NCBI GenBank assembly: GCA_001767455.1
Contig: MELC01000088.1
Location: 16,891 to 80,890 of the forward strand
DNA length: 64,000 nt
DNA from: Acidobacteria bacterium RIFCSPLOWO2_12_FULL_66_21
GTDB lineage: Bacteria > Acidobacteriota > Vicinamibacteria > Vicinamibacterales > 2-12-FULL-66-21
Direction of reading: 5' to 3'
The notes beneath the pieces are model-generated. The model made no database searches. It saw nothing but the letters and a program-made list of their open reading frames with translations, and was not told the origin of the DNA. The translations under genes were made by a program, and so were the position numbers. How positions within the stretch are numbered: the first letter of the stretch is position 1; every line of letters begins with the position of its first letter. Of this stretch, positions 1 through 9,111 are shown piece after piece.

Positions 1-1325
1 TCCAGCTGCCGGGCGCCGCCCGGGCGGGGTCCCGGCGCATCGCCGCGAAGCTCATCGACCTCGGCCTGGCGCCGGACGGCACGACCGTCACCAGCGTGAA
101 CGCGGCGGACACCGTGCAAGTGGACCTTCCGCCCGACGGAGATGCGCCGGCCAAACGCATCCGATCGGCGACCCTGGCGGCCAGCGGGGGAGCGGCCGGC
201 ATTCAGAACGCCACCTTCGGCGGCAACACCGAGTACAGGGAGTCGCGCGCCGCGCGCGGCAATGTCACCGAAGTCAACCGCACGGCACGCGCCTTGAGGC
301 TCGTCGTCGCCACCAAACCTGGGTTCGGCGCCATTGAACAGGCCGAATTCCACGGGAACGTTCATTTCGTCGACGGCACCCAGTTCACCGCCGACGCCCC
401 TTACGCCCTCTATCACGTCGATCGCGATCAAATCGATCTCGGGCCATTCGAAGGCGATCCGGGACCGCCGGCGCATATCAGCGATGGCCGGGTCGTCGTG
501 GACGCGCGGACGCTCGAGTTCGTGCTGTCGTCGCGAAAGCTCAAAGCGGACACGCGTGTCCGGTGCTCCATGCAGCCCGATCGCCCGCAGCCGAAGGCGC
601 AGACTCCGGCCGCGGGCGCCCCGGCCGACCGGCCGGCGAAGGTGCCCTCCATGCTCAAGCGGGACCAGCGGGTCAACGTCACGTCCAACCGTCTGGAGTA
701 CGATGGCGCGGCGGGGCATGCCGTCTATCTCGGACACGCGCGGCTCTGGCAGGGTGAAACGGTGTTCCTCGGAGACACGATTGTGGTGGACGACAGCACC
801 GGGAACCTCGAGGTGAACGGCGCGGCGCGCACCGAACTGATGCTCGAGAATCCGGACAAGGCCACCGGCAAGCGCACCGTCAGCCGCACGATCGGAACGG
901 CCGACGTATTCGTGTACGACGACGCCAAGCGGCTGGCTACCTACACGATGCAGAACGAAAGCCTCACACAGGGACGGCGCGCGCACCTCGTGGGACCGGA
1001 TGGAGACATCACGGCCGACAAGCTCGAGCTGATTCTCAAGCCGGAAGCGAGCGAGCTCGACCGGGCGGAGGGGTACGGGAATATCGTCGTGAAGGAGCCC
1101 GCCCGGACGGTCAGCGGCGCGCGAATGACGTACGGCGCGGACAGCCAGCAGTACATCGTGACGGGCACGCCGGTGGAGGTGATCGACATCACGCCGCCGA
1201 ACTGCAAGAAGAGCACGTACGCCACCATCACGTTCCATCGGGGGGCGGACACCGCCGAAGGGGCGGGACGCGGCAACAATCCGATCACCTCCGGGGCGAT
1301 CGCGTGTCCGGCGGGCCGCCAGTGA
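1..1325 (+). CDS. LptC/LptA-like LPS transport protein, 5'-truncated
   Basis: The frame is open from the left window edge to TGA at 1323-1325, so the true start lies outside. The N-terminal visible part resembles LptC/OstA beta-jellyroll repeats ([20 protein letters not shown]), followed by a proline-rich break near 590-650 and a second OstA-like block ([13 protein letters not shown]). The known role of the family is a periplasmic bridge carrying lipopolysaccharide from the LptB2FG extractor to the outer membrane. Having LptC-like and LptA-like portions in one chain is an inference from the two blocks. It overlaps the region just before lptB, the ATPase of the same machine, which supports the call. 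Homology search of the complete protein would settle whether both domains are present. Confidence 0.75.
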   Translation, partial: QLPGAARAGSRRIAAKLIDLGLAPDGTTVTSVNAADTVQVDLPPDGDAPAKRIRSATLAASGGAAGIQNATFGGNTEYRESRAARGNVTEVNRTARALRLVVATKPGFGAIEQAEFHGNVHFVDGTQFTADAPYALYHVDRDQIDLGPFEGDPGPPAHISDGRVVVDARTLEFVLSSRKLKADTRVRCSMQPDRPQPKAQTPAAGAPADRPAKVPSMLKRDQRVNVTSNRLEYDGAAGHAVYLGHARLWQGETVFLGDTIVVDDSTGNLEVNGAARTELMLENPDKATGKRTVSRTIGTADVFVYDDAKRLATYTMQNESLTQGRRAHLVGPDGDITADKLELILKPEASELDRAEGYGNIVVKEPARTVSGARMTYGADSQQYIVTGTPVEVIDITPPNCKKSTYATITFHRGADTAEGAGRGNNPITSGAIACPAGRQ

Positions 1326-1327
1326 CG

Positions 1328-2053
1328 ATGGCCACGCTCGGCACGCGCGATCTCACGAAGTCGTACAGCGGGCGGACGGTCGTCAAGGGCGTGAACCTGG
1401 AGATCGTCTCGGGCGAGGTCGTCGGACTCCTCGGCCCGAACGGCGCGGGCAAGACGACCACGTTCTCGATGGTGGTCGGCCTCACGCCCCCCGATGCCGG
1501 GCGGGTGCTCCTCGACGGCACGGACGTGACCGACGATCCGATGTACGTGCGGGCGCGCAAGGGGATCGGCTACCTGCCGCAGGAGCCGTCGATTTTCCGC
1601 GGCCTGACGGTCGAGCAGAACATCATGGCCATCCTCGAGACGCTCGACCTGGATCGCGCGGCCCGCCGGCTGCGGCTCGCGGAGCTGCTGGCCGAGCTGG
1701 GACTGACCCCGCTCGCCAGGTCGCCCGCCTATACGTTGTCGGGGGGCGAGCGCCGCCGCGTCGAAATCACACGGGCCCTGGTGATGTCGCCGCTGTTCAT
1801 CCTCCTGGATGAGCCGTTTGCGGGCATCGACCCGATTGCGGTCACCGACATCCAGAAGATCATCTTCCATCTGAAAGGACGGGGCATCGGGGTGCTCGTC
1901 ACGGACCACAACGTGCGGGAGACGCTGCGGATCACCGACCGCGCGTACATCGTGCACGACGGCGAGATTTTCCGCAGCGGAACGCCGGAGACCCTGGCCG
2001 CTGACGAGGACGTCAAAAGGATTTACCTCGGCGCTGACTTCCGATTGGACTAA
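1328..2053 (+). CDS. lptB: LPS export ABC transporter ATP-binding protein LptB
   Basis: A 241-residue ABC ATPase with Walker [10 protein letters not shown] (residues 36-44), signature [11 protein letters not shown] and Walker [15 protein letters not shown], followed by the H-loop histidine in VTDHNVRE. It powers extraction of lipopolysaccharide from the inner membrane together with LptF and LptG, which here are fused in one gene at 21024. I chose ATG 1328, two bases after the upstream stop, because family members begin just before the strand leading to the LTKSY segment; in-frame GTG codons at 1304 and 1322 would add a short non-conserved extension. Tight spacing to the LptC/LptA gene indicates one operon. 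Confidence 0.95.
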   Translation: MATLGTRDLTKSYSGRTVVKGVNLEIVSGEVVGLLGPNGAGKTTTFSMVVGLTPPDAGRVLLDGTDVTDDPMYVRARKGIGYLPQEPSIFRGLTVEQNIMAILETLDLDRAARRLRLAELLAELGLTPLARSPAYTLSGGERRRVEITRALVMSPLFILLDEPFAGIDPIAVTDIQKIIFHLKGRGIGVLVTDHNVRETLRITDRAYIVHDGEIFRSGTPETLAADEDVKRIYLGADFRLD

Positions 2054-2086
2054 GATTGAAAAGGGCGGCGGCGCCCGCCTGGGACC

Positions 2087-3514
2087 ATGGCGATTCAGCA
2101 GAAACTCCACACAAAGCTCGTTCAAAAGCTCATCCTGACGCCGTCGCTGCAGCAGGCGATCAAGCTGCTGCCGATGTCGACGCTCGAGCTGGCGGACATG
2201 CTGAACCAGGAGATGGTGGAGAACCCGCTGCTCGAGGAAGTCCCGACCGAGGAGCTGCAGCCGGCCGAGCAGCAGCAGCAGGACAAGGCCGCCGAGCAGC
2301 CGGCTGCTGAAAAACCCGACACCTGGGACGACGCCGACTACGAGTACTTCTTCGGGGACTACCTGGACGACGGGTACCGATCGCGCACGCCGTCGGAAGT
2401 CAAGGAACTCCCCCCGATCGAGAACACCCTCTCCTCGTCGGCCTCCCTCTCCGATCACCTCCTCTGGCAGCTCTCGCTCGGCACCGACAACGAGCAGGTG
2501 AAGGAGATCGGCTCGGCGATCATCGGGAACCTGGACGACGACGGGTACCTGGTGGCGTCGGTCGAAGAGATCGCGGCGATGGGGGAGTGGCCGGTGGCCG
2601 ACGTGGAGCGCGCGCTGCAGCACCTGCAGACGTTCGATCCGATCGGCGTCGCCGCGCGCGACCTGCAGGAGTGCCTCTGGCTCCAGATCCGTCACCTCGG
2701 CCTCGAGGGCACGCCGACCGAGAAGATCGTCACCGAGCACCTGCGGCTGCTGCAGAATCACCAGGTGCCGGAGATTGCCCGCAAGCTGGGCATGTCGATC
2801 GACGACCTCAAGGAGCACGTCGAGATCATCCGCAACCTCGATCCGAAGCCGGGCAGCCGCTTCAATCCGTCGCAATCGCAGTACGTCATCCCCGACGTGT
2901 ACGTCATCAAGGTCGAAGATCAGTACGTCGCCGCCCTCAACGAGGAGGGGCTGCCGCAGCTCCGCATCAGCCCCGTGTACCGGCGGCTGCTCGACAAGAC
3001 CCAGGGGGAGCAGAACGACGAGACGCGCGCGTACGTCAAGGACAAGTTCCGCTCGGCGCTGTGGCTGATCAAGTCGGTCGATCAGCGGCAGAAGACGATC
3101 CACAAGGTCGCAACGAGCATCATCAATTTCCAGCGCGAGTTCCTGGATCACGGCATCGAGTACCTGCGGCCGCTGGTCCTGCGGGACGTGGCGAACGACA
3201 TCGGCATGCACGAATCGACGGTGAGCCGCGTCGTCAACAACAAGTACATGCACACGCCGCAGGGCGTGTTCGAGCTGAAGTACTTCTTCCACAGCGGGAT
3301 CAGCAGCTCGTACGGCGAGAGCGTCTCGTCGGTCACGATCAAGCAGCGCATCCGCAAGATCATCGAGAACGAGGACCCGCGCAAGCCGCTGAGCGATTCC
3401 AAGATCGTCAGCATCCTCCAGAAGGAGGGGCTGATGCTCGCCCGGCGCACGATCGCGAAGTACCGCGAGGAGCTCAAGATCCCCACGTCCAATCAGCGAA
3501 AGGTCCTGTTCTGA
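2087..3514 (+). CDS. rpoN: RNA polymerase sigma-54 factor
   Basis: A 475-residue sigma-54. Residues 1-50 are the glutamine/leucine-rich activator-interacting region I (KLILTPSLQQAIKLLPMSTL). An acidic, Q-rich region II follows at about 60-95, then the core-binding domain, the helix-turn-helix (NDIGMHESTVSRVVNNKY) and the RpoN box ARRTIAKYREEL near 452-463, which reads the -24 element. It directs transcription that needs AAA+ enhancer-binding proteins. The order lptA-lptB-rpoN-hpf followed by PTS genes is also common in Proteobacteria. Only 33 bases separate it from lptB, so it is probably co-transcribed. Confidence 0.97.
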   Translation: MAIQQKLHTKLVQKLILTPSLQQAIKLLPMSTLELADMLNQEMVENPLLEEVPTEELQPAEQQQQDKAAEQPAAEKPDTWDDADYEYFFGDYLDDGYRSRTPSEVKELPPIENTLSSSASLSDHLLWQLSLGTDNEQVKEIGSAIIGNLDDDGYLVASVEEIAAMGEWPVADVERALQHLQTFDPIGVAARDLQECLWLQIRHLGLEGTPTEKIVTEHLRLLQNHQVPEIARKLGMSIDDLKEHVEIIRNLDPKPGSRFNPSQSQYVIPDVYVIKVEDQYVAALNEEGLPQLRISPVYRRLLDKTQGEQNDETRAYVKDKFRSALWLIKSVDQRQKTIHKVATSIINFQREFLDHGIEYLRPLVLRDVANDIGMHESTVSRVVNNKYMHTPQGVFELKYFFHSGISSSYGESVSSVTIKQRIRKIIENEDPRKPLSDSKIVSILQKEGLMLARRTIAKYREELKIPTSNQRKVLF

Positions 3515-3553
3515 CCGGCTGGAAGCTGGAAGCTGGGAACTGGAAACTGATTC
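3514..3553. repeat. Heptamer array (CTGGAAG unit) between rpoN and hpf
   Basis: Directly after the rpoN stop the sequence runs through about five imperfect copies of a 7-base unit, CTGGAAG/CTGGGAA/CTGGAAA, and ends a few bases before the hpf ATG. The same unit appears at 20684-20855 downstream of parB. It occupies the place where an hpf ribosome binding site would be; no good Shine-Dalgarno is visible. Function is unknown. Confidence 0.7.
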
Positions 3554-4081
3554 ATGCGCCTCGATATCACCGGCCGTCACGTGGAAGTGACCCCTGCGCT
3601 CAGGCAGCTCATCAGCACGCGGCTCGCGCGGCTGGAGCGCGTCCTGAACGACGCCGCGGTCTCCGCGGTGGTCATCGTCACGAAAGAGAAATACCGCCAC
3701 CTCGCTGAGATGGTCGTGCACACGCGCGGCGACCACGTGCTCAGGGGAAAAGGCGAAGGGAGCGGCTGGCCCCTGTCGCTGCGGCAGGCGGCCGAGAAGA
3801 TCGAGCAGCAGGCGCACAAGCTCAAAGGGAAGTGGGACGAGCGGAAGCGCGGAAGCTCCGGCTCCCGGGTGATCACCGCGCCGGCGGGCGAACCCGCGAC
3901 GGCGCGGCGCATCGTGCGCGCCACGAGATATGCCGTCAAGCCGATGACGCTCGAGGATGCGGCGCTGCGCGTCGACGGCGGCCGGGAAACCTTCGTGGTC
4001 TTCCGGAACGCCGAGAACGACGCGGTGAGCATTCTCTACCGCCGCAAGGACGGCAATTTCGGCCTGATCGAGCCCCAGTGA
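3554..4081 (+). CDS. hpf: Ribosome hibernation-promoting factor, long form
   Basis: A 175-residue protein with an N-terminal S30AE/sigma-54-modulation domain (about 1-105; MRLDITGRHVEVTPALRQLI) and a C-terminal ribosome-dimerisation domain (about 115-173; VVRATRYAVKPMTLEDAAL-type segment ending DGNFGLIEP). Long HPF binds the 30S subunit in resting cells and pairs ribosomes into inactive 100S particles; the C-terminal domain distinguishes it from short HPF/YfiA. It lies between rpoN and hprK and its stop overlaps the hprK start, indicating translational coupling in the rpoN operon. Confidence 0.93.
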   Translation: MRLDITGRHVEVTPALRQLISTRLARLERVLNDAAVSAVVIVTKEKYRHLAEMVVHTRGDHVLRGKGEGSGWPLSLRQAAEKIEQQAHKLKGKWDERKRGSSGSRVITAPAGEPATARRIVRATRYAVKPMTLEDAALRVDGGRETFVVFRNAENDAVSILYRRKDGNFGLIEPQ

Positions 4082-5064
4082 CCACCGCCGCGCCTCTCGG
4101 GGTGAGCGTTGCGACCGTCCTGCGGGACCTTGCCGATTCCCGCGCGCTCGATCTGGAGCTGCTGGCCGGCGCGGGCGGACTCGAGCGCCGGATTACCCTC
4201 CCTCACACCCAGAAGACCGGACTCGCGCTGTCCGGGTTCGACGCGTATCTGCGCGGCGGGCGCGTGCTCGTGTTCGGCGAGAGCGAAGTCCGCTACATCG
4301 AATCGCTGCCGCCGTCCGACCGGACCGCGGTTCTCCAGCGCGTCTTCAGCCGCGATCTGCCGTGCGTGCTGATCACGGGCGGGTTCAGCGCGCCGCCGGA
4401 GGTGGCGGCGGAAGCCGATCGCGCGCGCGTGCCGCTGCTCGGGACCCGCGCGACGACGCCCGAGGCGATGGCGCGCTTCACCCAGGTACTCGACACATAC
4501 CTGTCGGCGCGAACGGTCGTCCATGGCGTTCTGATGGACATCCTGGGCCTCGGCGTCCTGGTCATCGGCGAGAGCGGCATCGGCAAGAGCGAGTGTGCCC
4601 TGGACCTGGTCGTCCGCGGGCACCGGCTCGTCGCCGACGACGCGGTGGAGCTCAGGTGCCGCGCGCAGTCGTTCGTGATCGGCACGTGCCCCGAGCTGAC
4701 GCGGCACCACATGGAGATTCGCGGCCTCGGCCTCATCAACGTGCAGGATCTGTTCGGCGTGGCGTCCACGAGAACGTCGAAGCGCGTCGAGCTGGTGGTG
4801 CAGTTCGAACGCTGGGAGCCCGGACGCGAGTATGATCGGCTCGGCGTCGACGAGGAGTTCTACGACGTGCTCGGCGTACGGGTGCCCCTGATCCGGATGC
4901 CCGTGGCTCCGGGAAGGAACCTCGCCATCCTGGTGGAGGTCGCCGCGCGCAACCATCTGCTGCGTACGCGCGGCCACCATGCCGCCCGCCGGCTCGTCGA
5001 ACGGCTGAACGAGCGGCTCGACGCGCGCGGCGATGCCGAGTCCGATCCGGGGGAGGACCTCTGA
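4078..5064 (+). CDS. hprK: HPr kinase/phosphorylase
   Basis: Phosphorylates and dephosphorylates Ser46 of HPr in response to metabolite levels. The 328-residue chain shows the Walker A GESGIGKS (about 164-171, Lys170), the catalytic region VADDAVELR and the family signature EIRGLGLINVQDLFG. I place the start at GTG 4078, which overlaps the hpf TGA; no stop interrupts the frame further upstream, but the upstream part is antisense-like noise within hpf. The substrate HPr is encoded nearby at 6554 and retains Ser46. The stop overlaps the rapZ ATG (ATGA). Confidence 0.95.
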   Translation: MTTAAPLGVSVATVLRDLADSRALDLELLAGAGGLERRITLPHTQKTGLALSGFDAYLRGGRVLVFGESEVRYIESLPPSDRTAVLQRVFSRDLPCVLITGGFSAPPEVAAEADRARVPLLGTRATTPEAMARFTQVLDTYLSARTVVHGVLMDILGLGVLVIGESGIGKSECALDLVVRGHRLVADDAVELRCRAQSFVIGTCPELTRHHMEIRGLGLINVQDLFGVASTRTSKRVELVVQFERWEPGREYDRLGVDEEFYDVLGVRVPLIRMPVAPGRNLAILVEVAARNHLLRTRGHHAARRLVERLNERLDARGDAESDPGEDL

Positions 5065-5978
5065 TGCGCGAGAAGCGCCACGCGGCCCGGCGCGCGGCAC
5101 GCACGGCGATCAAATCCCGGTTCGTCGTCCTCACCGGCCTGTCCGGGTCCGGGAAGTCGCAGGCCATCCGCGCGCTCGAGGATCTCGGGTACTTCTGCGT
5201 CGACAACCTGCCCGTGACGCTCCTGCCCATGCTCGCGCAGCTCACCTTGCGGGCCGGCACGGAGATCTCGCGCGCGGCGGTCGTCGTGGACGTGCGGGAA
5301 GGGAAGATGCTGAAGGAGTTTCCGGTCATCTACCGGAAGCTCGAGCGCATCCGCAACCTGCATCCGGTGCTGATCTTCCTCGAGGCCTCCGAGGCCGCGC
5401 TCGTCCGCCGGTTCAGCGAGACGCGCCGGCCGCATCCGCTCGCGCCGGACCGCTCGGCCATCGAGGGGATCCGCGAGGAGCGCACGGCGATGACCCCAAT
5501 CCACCGGATGGCCGACCACATCGTGAACACGTCGGAAATGACGGTGCACGAGCTGCGGCAGACGTTCACGGGTGTGGCGACCGGCACCGCGCCGGGCGCG
5601 CAGCTCGTGGTCACGATCCTGAGCTTCGGATTCAAGCACGGCATCCCCGTGGATTCGGACCTGCTGTTCGACGTCCGCTTCCTGCCGAACCCGCACTTCG
5701 TTCCCGCGCTCCGGCCGCATACGGGCCGGGACCAGGCGGTCGTCAAGTACCTCGAGCGCTCGGACGCGACACGCGAGTTCCTCGAGCACACGCTGAACCT
5801 GCTGAAGTTCCTCGTTCCGCAGTACGCGCGCGAAGGCAAGGCCTACCTCACGATCGGGATCGGCTGCACCGGCGGCCGTCACCGGTCCGTGGCGATCGCC
5901 GAAGCGCTCAAAAAGGGGCTCGCGGGCACGCCCGCGGTGCAGCTGAGAGTCAAGCACCGGGACATCGCGAATGACTGA
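5064..5978 (+). CDS. rapZ: RNase adapter RapZ / YvcJ-family nucleotide-binding protein
   Basis: A 304-residue P-loop protein with Walker A GLSGSGKS (residues 25-32), the following ALEDLGYFCVDNLP segment and the C-terminal IGCTGGRHRSVAIAE motif typical of RapZ. In E. coli RapZ senses glucosamine-6-phosphate and guides RNase E to the small RNA GlmZ; in other phyla the role is less clear. The start codon overlaps the hprK stop. An amino-sugar link is interesting because the window also encodes murQ and nagB, but a functional connection is inference. Confidence 0.93.
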   Translation: MREKRHAARRAARTAIKSRFVVLTGLSGSGKSQAIRALEDLGYFCVDNLPVTLLPMLAQLTLRAGTEISRAAVVVDVREGKMLKEFPVIYRKLERIRNLHPVLIFLEASEAALVRRFSETRRPHPLAPDRSAIEGIREERTAMTPIHRMADHIVNTSEMTVHELRQTFTGVATGTAPGAQLVVTILSFGFKHGIPVDSDLLFDVRFLPNPHFVPALRPHTGRDQAVVKYLERSDATREFLEHTLNLLKFLVPQYAREGKAYLTIGIGCTGGRHRSVAIAEALKKGLAGTPAVQLRVKHRDIAND

Positions 5979-6122
5979 GTTGCGAATTGTGAGTTGTGAA
6001 TTGAGCGAGACCGGGCCGTGGCCGATCGCGCGGACGATTCGGGCAACCAGGCTCGCGTCGTCCGAACCCCCGGCCGTGGCGGGTTGCCTCTCAATTCGTG
6101 ATTCACAATCCAGAATCTCTCG
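5979..6122. repeat. Inverted octamer-array element (GAATTGTGAGTTGTGA arms)
   Basis: Immediately after the rapZ TGA stands an array of GAATTGTGA/GAGTTGTGA units (5980-6006), then an approximately 80-bp G+C-rich centre that contains GGCCGTGGC twice, then the complementary arm (about 6089-6121) ending next to the following ATG. The arms could pair into one long hairpin. It belongs to the same family as the elements at 8947, 13554, 18064, 18695, 29225 and 60479. Confidence 0.75.
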
Positions 6123-6125
6123 ATC

Positions 6126-6557
6126 ATGAAACTCGGCGTGGTGGTGGTGACGCATGGACAATTGGCGACCGAGCTGGTCAACTCGGTCGAGATGATCGTC
6201 GGCGACCTGCCGCACTTCGCGGCCGTGTCGATCGGCTGGCACGAAGAGGTCGATCACGCGCGGGAGGACATCGGGCGGGCGATCGCCCGCGTCGCCGAGT
6301 CGGCGGGGGGGACCGGAGACGAGCCGGCAAACGTGCTGGTGCTGACGGACATGTTCGGCGGGACCCCCGCGAACCTGGCGGTGACGTATGTGAGCCCGCA
6401 GGTCGAAGTCATCACGGGCGTCAACCTCCCGATGCTCATCAAGCTGGCGCGGCCGCCCAAGCACACCGACCTGCTGGCCCTCGCGCGCGAGATGCGCGAG
6501 GACGGACGCAACGCCATCTGGGTGGCGTCGGATCTGCTCCGGGGTGAGAAGGCGTGA
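6126..6557 (+). CDS. PTS mannose-family EIIA component
   Basis: A 143-residue EIIA-Man fold protein: MKLGVVVVTHGQLATELV places the phosphorylatable histidine at residue 10, as in the family, and VLVLTDMFGGTPANLA is the conserved central motif. It would accept phosphate from HPr. No EIIB, EIIC or EIID gene follows, so it probably serves a regulatory phosphorelay rather than sugar uptake; that is inference from the neighbourhood. Its stop overlaps the HPr start codon. Confidence 0.92.
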   Translation: MKLGVVVVTHGQLATELVNSVEMIVGDLPHFAAVSIGWHEEVDHAREDIGRAIARVAESAGGTGDEPANVLVLTDMFGGTPANLAVTYVSPQVEVITGVNLPMLIKLARPPKHTDLLALAREMREDGRNAIWVASDLLRGEKA

Positions 6558-6853
6558 CCTCCTGCGACGTCACGGTGATCAACGCCCTCGGCCTTCACGC
6601 GCGCGCCGCCGCGAAATTCGTTCACGCGGCAAGCGCCTTCAGATCCCGCATCCGGGTGGGCCGCGACGGGCGGCACATGGACGGCAAGAGCATCATGGGC
6701 CTTCTCCTCCTCGCCGCCTCGCAAGGCACGCTCATCACCATCACCGCCGAAGGATCCGACGAGGCCGAGGCCATCGCGACGCTGCGCGCGCTCGTGGAGC
6801 GCGGCTTCGACGAGGCGTCCTTCGAGACGCCTCAGGGCGGGCCATGCGCCTGA
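6554..6853 (+). CDS. ptsH: Phosphocarrier protein HPr
   Basis: A 99-residue HPr. The active-site histidine is exactly residue 15 (LGLHARAA) and the regulatory serine is residue 46 (MDGKSIMGLL), matching the site used by HPr kinase, which is encoded two genes upstream. It carries phosphate from Enzyme I to EIIA. The GTG start overlaps the preceding stop, and its 3' end overlaps the ptsI ATG by 10 bases, so the three PTS genes form a tightly coupled unit. Confidence 0.96.
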   Translation: MTSCDVTVINALGLHARAAAKFVHAASAFRSRIRVGRDGRHMDGKSIMGLLLLAASQGTLITITAEGSDEAEAIATLRALVERGFDEASFETPQGGPCA

Positions 6854-8577
6854 CCGGAGTCGGCGTGTCGCCCGGCGTGGGTGTTGGAAAGGCGCTCGTG
6901 CTGAAGCACGGCGCCCAGGATCTGCGCTTCCGCATCCCGGCGGCGCGCGTGCCGCGGGAGATCGATCGGCTCCAGGAGGCGCGGACGCGATCCCGCCGGC
7001 AGATCGAGCAGATCAAGGCCCGCATCGCCCAGTCGGCGGGCGCGGATCACGCGTACCTGTTCGACGCGCAACTGCTGATGCTCGACGATGCGATGCTCGT
7101 CGGACGGGCGGCGGCGATCATCCGCTCCCAGCGTTTGAACGCATCGTCGGCGCTGGAGAAGGCGCTCGAGGAGATTTCGGCGGTCTTCGACAAGGCCGAG
7201 GATGCGTACCTGCGCGAACGCAAGGGGGACGTCGCGGACGTCGTCGGACGGCTGCGCATGAACCTGCGGGCCGCCGGGGATCCCGCGGACCTGTTCGCGG
7301 ATCTCGAGGGGCCGCTCGTGCTGATCGCCGACGAGCTCTCTCCCTCCACCGTCGCGCAGCTCGACTGGCAGCGCCTGGCCGGGCTCGTGACCAATGGCGG
7401 AAGCTGGACCCACCATGCCGCGATCCTGGCGAGATCGATCCACGTGCCGGCCGTCGCCGCGCTCCACGACGCCAGCTCCGCGATCCCGCCCGGCGCGCTC
7501 GTCGCCGTCGATGGCAGCACCGGCGAGGTGCTCGTCGATCCCGATGCGGAGATGCTCCAGCAGTTCAGGGGACGGCAGCAGCGGCGCGCGGCGTACGAGC
7601 TGGCGCTGCACGAGTACAGCGCGCTTGCGCCCGTCACGGCCGACGGCGTCGCGATCCTGCTCGAGGCGAACCTGGAGTCCCCCGACGACACGGAGCGCGC
7701 GAAGGAACAGGGGGCCGTGGGCATCGGGCTGTTCAGGACGGAATCGCTGCTCGCCGGCGTGGGCATGGCCGGCGCGACCGAAGAGATGCAGTACGCCGCG
7801 TACCGGCAGCTCGTCGTCAGCATGGCCCCGGGCCGCGTGACGGTGCGGACGTTCGACGTCGGTGAGCCCCAGCGGCGCGGCGACGAGACACCGGGCGGGT
7901 CGGCGCTCGGCCTGCGCGGAATCCGTCTGAGCCTCGGCCTCGAAGAGGTCTTCCAGACGCAGCTCCGCGCGCTCCTCCGCGCGGCCGCGCACGGGCCGCT
8001 GCGGATCATGTTCCCGTTCGTCTCGAGCGTGGAGGAGCTGCAGGCGGCACGCCGCGCCGTCGCGCTGGCGGCCGCCACCTTGCGCGCGCGCGGCGACGCG
8101 GCGCCAGCGGTGCCGGTCGGCGTCATGATCGAGGTGCCGTCGGCCGCGCTCGCCGCCGATCTGCTCGCGCCGGACGCCGACTTCTTCAGCATCGGCACCA
8201 ACGATCTGATTCAGTATTGCCTCGCCGTCGATCGCACCGACGATCGCGTGTCGCAGCTGTACCAGCCGCTCCATCCCGCGATTGTCCGCTTGGTGCGCAT
8301 GGTCGTGCGCGCCGGACGGCACCGCGGGATTCCCGTGTCGGTCTGTGGAGAGATGGCCGCCGATCCCCTGCAGCTCGCGCTGCTCATCGGGCTGGGGCTG
8401 CGCGAGTTCAGCATGGCGCCCACGTCGGTGCCGCTCGCCAAGCGCGTGCTGCGCGACCTGCGCACGGCCGACGCCGCGCGGACGGCGTCGGCCGCCCTGC
8501 GCGCGCGCACCGCGGCAGCAGTGGAGAGCGGACTGCTGCGCCTGCTGGCGCCGCTGGAAGTCAAGCGAACGTCGTAA
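6844..8577 (+). CDS. ptsI: PTS Enzyme I (phosphoenolpyruvate-protein phosphotransferase)
   Basis: Autophosphorylates from phosphoenolpyruvate and passes phosphate to HPr. The 577-residue chain has the swivelling-domain phosphohistidine at His191 (SWTHHAAILARS) and, in the C-terminal TIM-barrel, FFSIGTNDLIQYCLAVDR and the catalytic cysteine region SVCGEMAADP. ATG 6844 is chosen because MRLTGVGVSPGVGVGKA is the standard family N-terminus; the frame is open further upstream without homology. With HPr, EIIA and HPr kinase it forms a complete phosphorelay without a permease. Confidence 0.96.
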   Translation: MRLTGVGVSPGVGVGKALVLKHGAQDLRFRIPAARVPREIDRLQEARTRSRRQIEQIKARIAQSAGADHAYLFDAQLLMLDDAMLVGRAAAIIRSQRLNASSALEKALEEISAVFDKAEDAYLRERKGDVADVVGRLRMNLRAAGDPADLFADLEGPLVLIADELSPSTVAQLDWQRLAGLVTNGGSWTHHAAILARSIHVPAVAALHDASSAIPPGALVAVDGSTGEVLVDPDAEMLQQFRGRQQRRAAYELALHEYSALAPVTADGVAILLEANLESPDDTERAKEQGAVGIGLFRTESLLAGVGMAGATEEMQYAAYRQLVVSMAPGRVTVRTFDVGEPQRRGDETPGGSALGLRGIRLSLGLEEVFQTQLRALLRAAAHGPLRIMFPFVSSVEELQAARRAVALAAATLRARGDAAPAVPVGVMIEVPSAALAADLLAPDADFFSIGTNDLIQYCLAVDRTDDRVSQLYQPLHPAIVRLVRMVVRAGRHRGIPVSVCGEMAADPLQLALLIGLGLREFSMAPTSVPLAKRVLRDLRTADAARTASAALRARTAAAVESGLLRLLAPLEVKRTS

Positions 8578-8592
8578 GGAGAAGGGGCGATT

Positions 8593-8946
8593 GTGTCCGA
8601 TCAGGTGACACGCGTGGACAAGCCGTGGGGGTACGAACTGCACTGGGCGAAGACCGACCGGTACGTCGGCAAGCTGATTCACGTCAACGCCGGACATGCG
8701 CTCAGCCTCCAGTACCACAACCGCAAGGACGAGACGATCTATCTGGCGTCCGGCCGCATGCTGTTCGAAATCAAGGAAGGCGACGAGCTCGTTCGGCGCG
8801 AGATGCGGCCCGGACAGGCCGTGCACGTCACGCCGAAAACCGTCCACCGCATGATTGCCGTCGACGACTGCGACGTCTTCGAAGTCTCCACGCCGGAGCT
8901 CGACGACGTCGTACGGATCGAGGATCGGTACGGACGGACGACCTGA
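8593..8946 (+). CDS. Cupin, mannose-6-phosphate isomerase-like (type II C-terminal domain)
   Basis: A 117-residue single cupin with the pattern of the isomerase domain of AlgA/ManC-type enzymes: RVDKPWGYELHWA near the N-terminus, SLQYHNRKDETIYLASG and MRPGQAVHVTPKTVHRM, giving candidate metal ligands His, Glu and His. A plausible reaction is fructose-6-phosphate/mannose-6-phosphate interconversion, but free-standing cupins of this type are poorly characterised. GTG start at 8593. It follows ptsI by 15 bases and probably belongs to the same transcript. Confidence 0.75.
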   Translation: MSDQVTRVDKPWGYELHWAKTDRYVGKLIHVNAGHALSLQYHNRKDETIYLASGRMLFEIKEGDELVRREMRPGQAVHVTPKTVHRMIAVDDCDVFEVSTPELDDVVRIEDRYGRTT

Positions 8947-9064
8947 TAGTTGGCGAATTGGTGAATTGGTGAATTGGTGAATTTGGCGGCACCGTGTCAC
9001 GTGCCATCCGAACGGACGACGACGGCAGGGTGTGCACAATTCACGACTCGCAATTCGCAATTTC
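8947..9064. repeat. Inverted octamer-array element between cupin gene and ssb
   Basis: The left arm (8949-8984) contains four copies of the 8-base unit GAATTGGT. About 50 bases later (9035-9064) the complementary motif CAATTCACGACTCGCAATTC appears. The centre includes GGACGACGACGG, echoing the GACGACGG of the elements at 13582 and 18096. It starts a few bases after the cupin stop codon and ends about 50 bases before the ssb promoter. Confidence 0.78.
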
Positions 9065-9111
9065 AGCGCGGAGTACTCGGAAACTGCCGCGCGCCCCGCG
9101 CAAGATCGCGA

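Noticed and set aside
941..3817. A 958-codon open frame on the minus strand over lptB and rpoN
   Set aside because: It is an antisense shadow of two clear genes in high-G+C DNA; the translation is Arg/Asp/Leu-rich with no recognisable domain. Similar long antisense frames over the receptor at 31166, the secretin and ptsI were dropped for the same reason.
8947..9064. CRISPR array
   Set aside because: The TGAATTGG units are contiguous 8-mers without unique spacers, and no cas genes are present; they are tandem arms of an inverted element.
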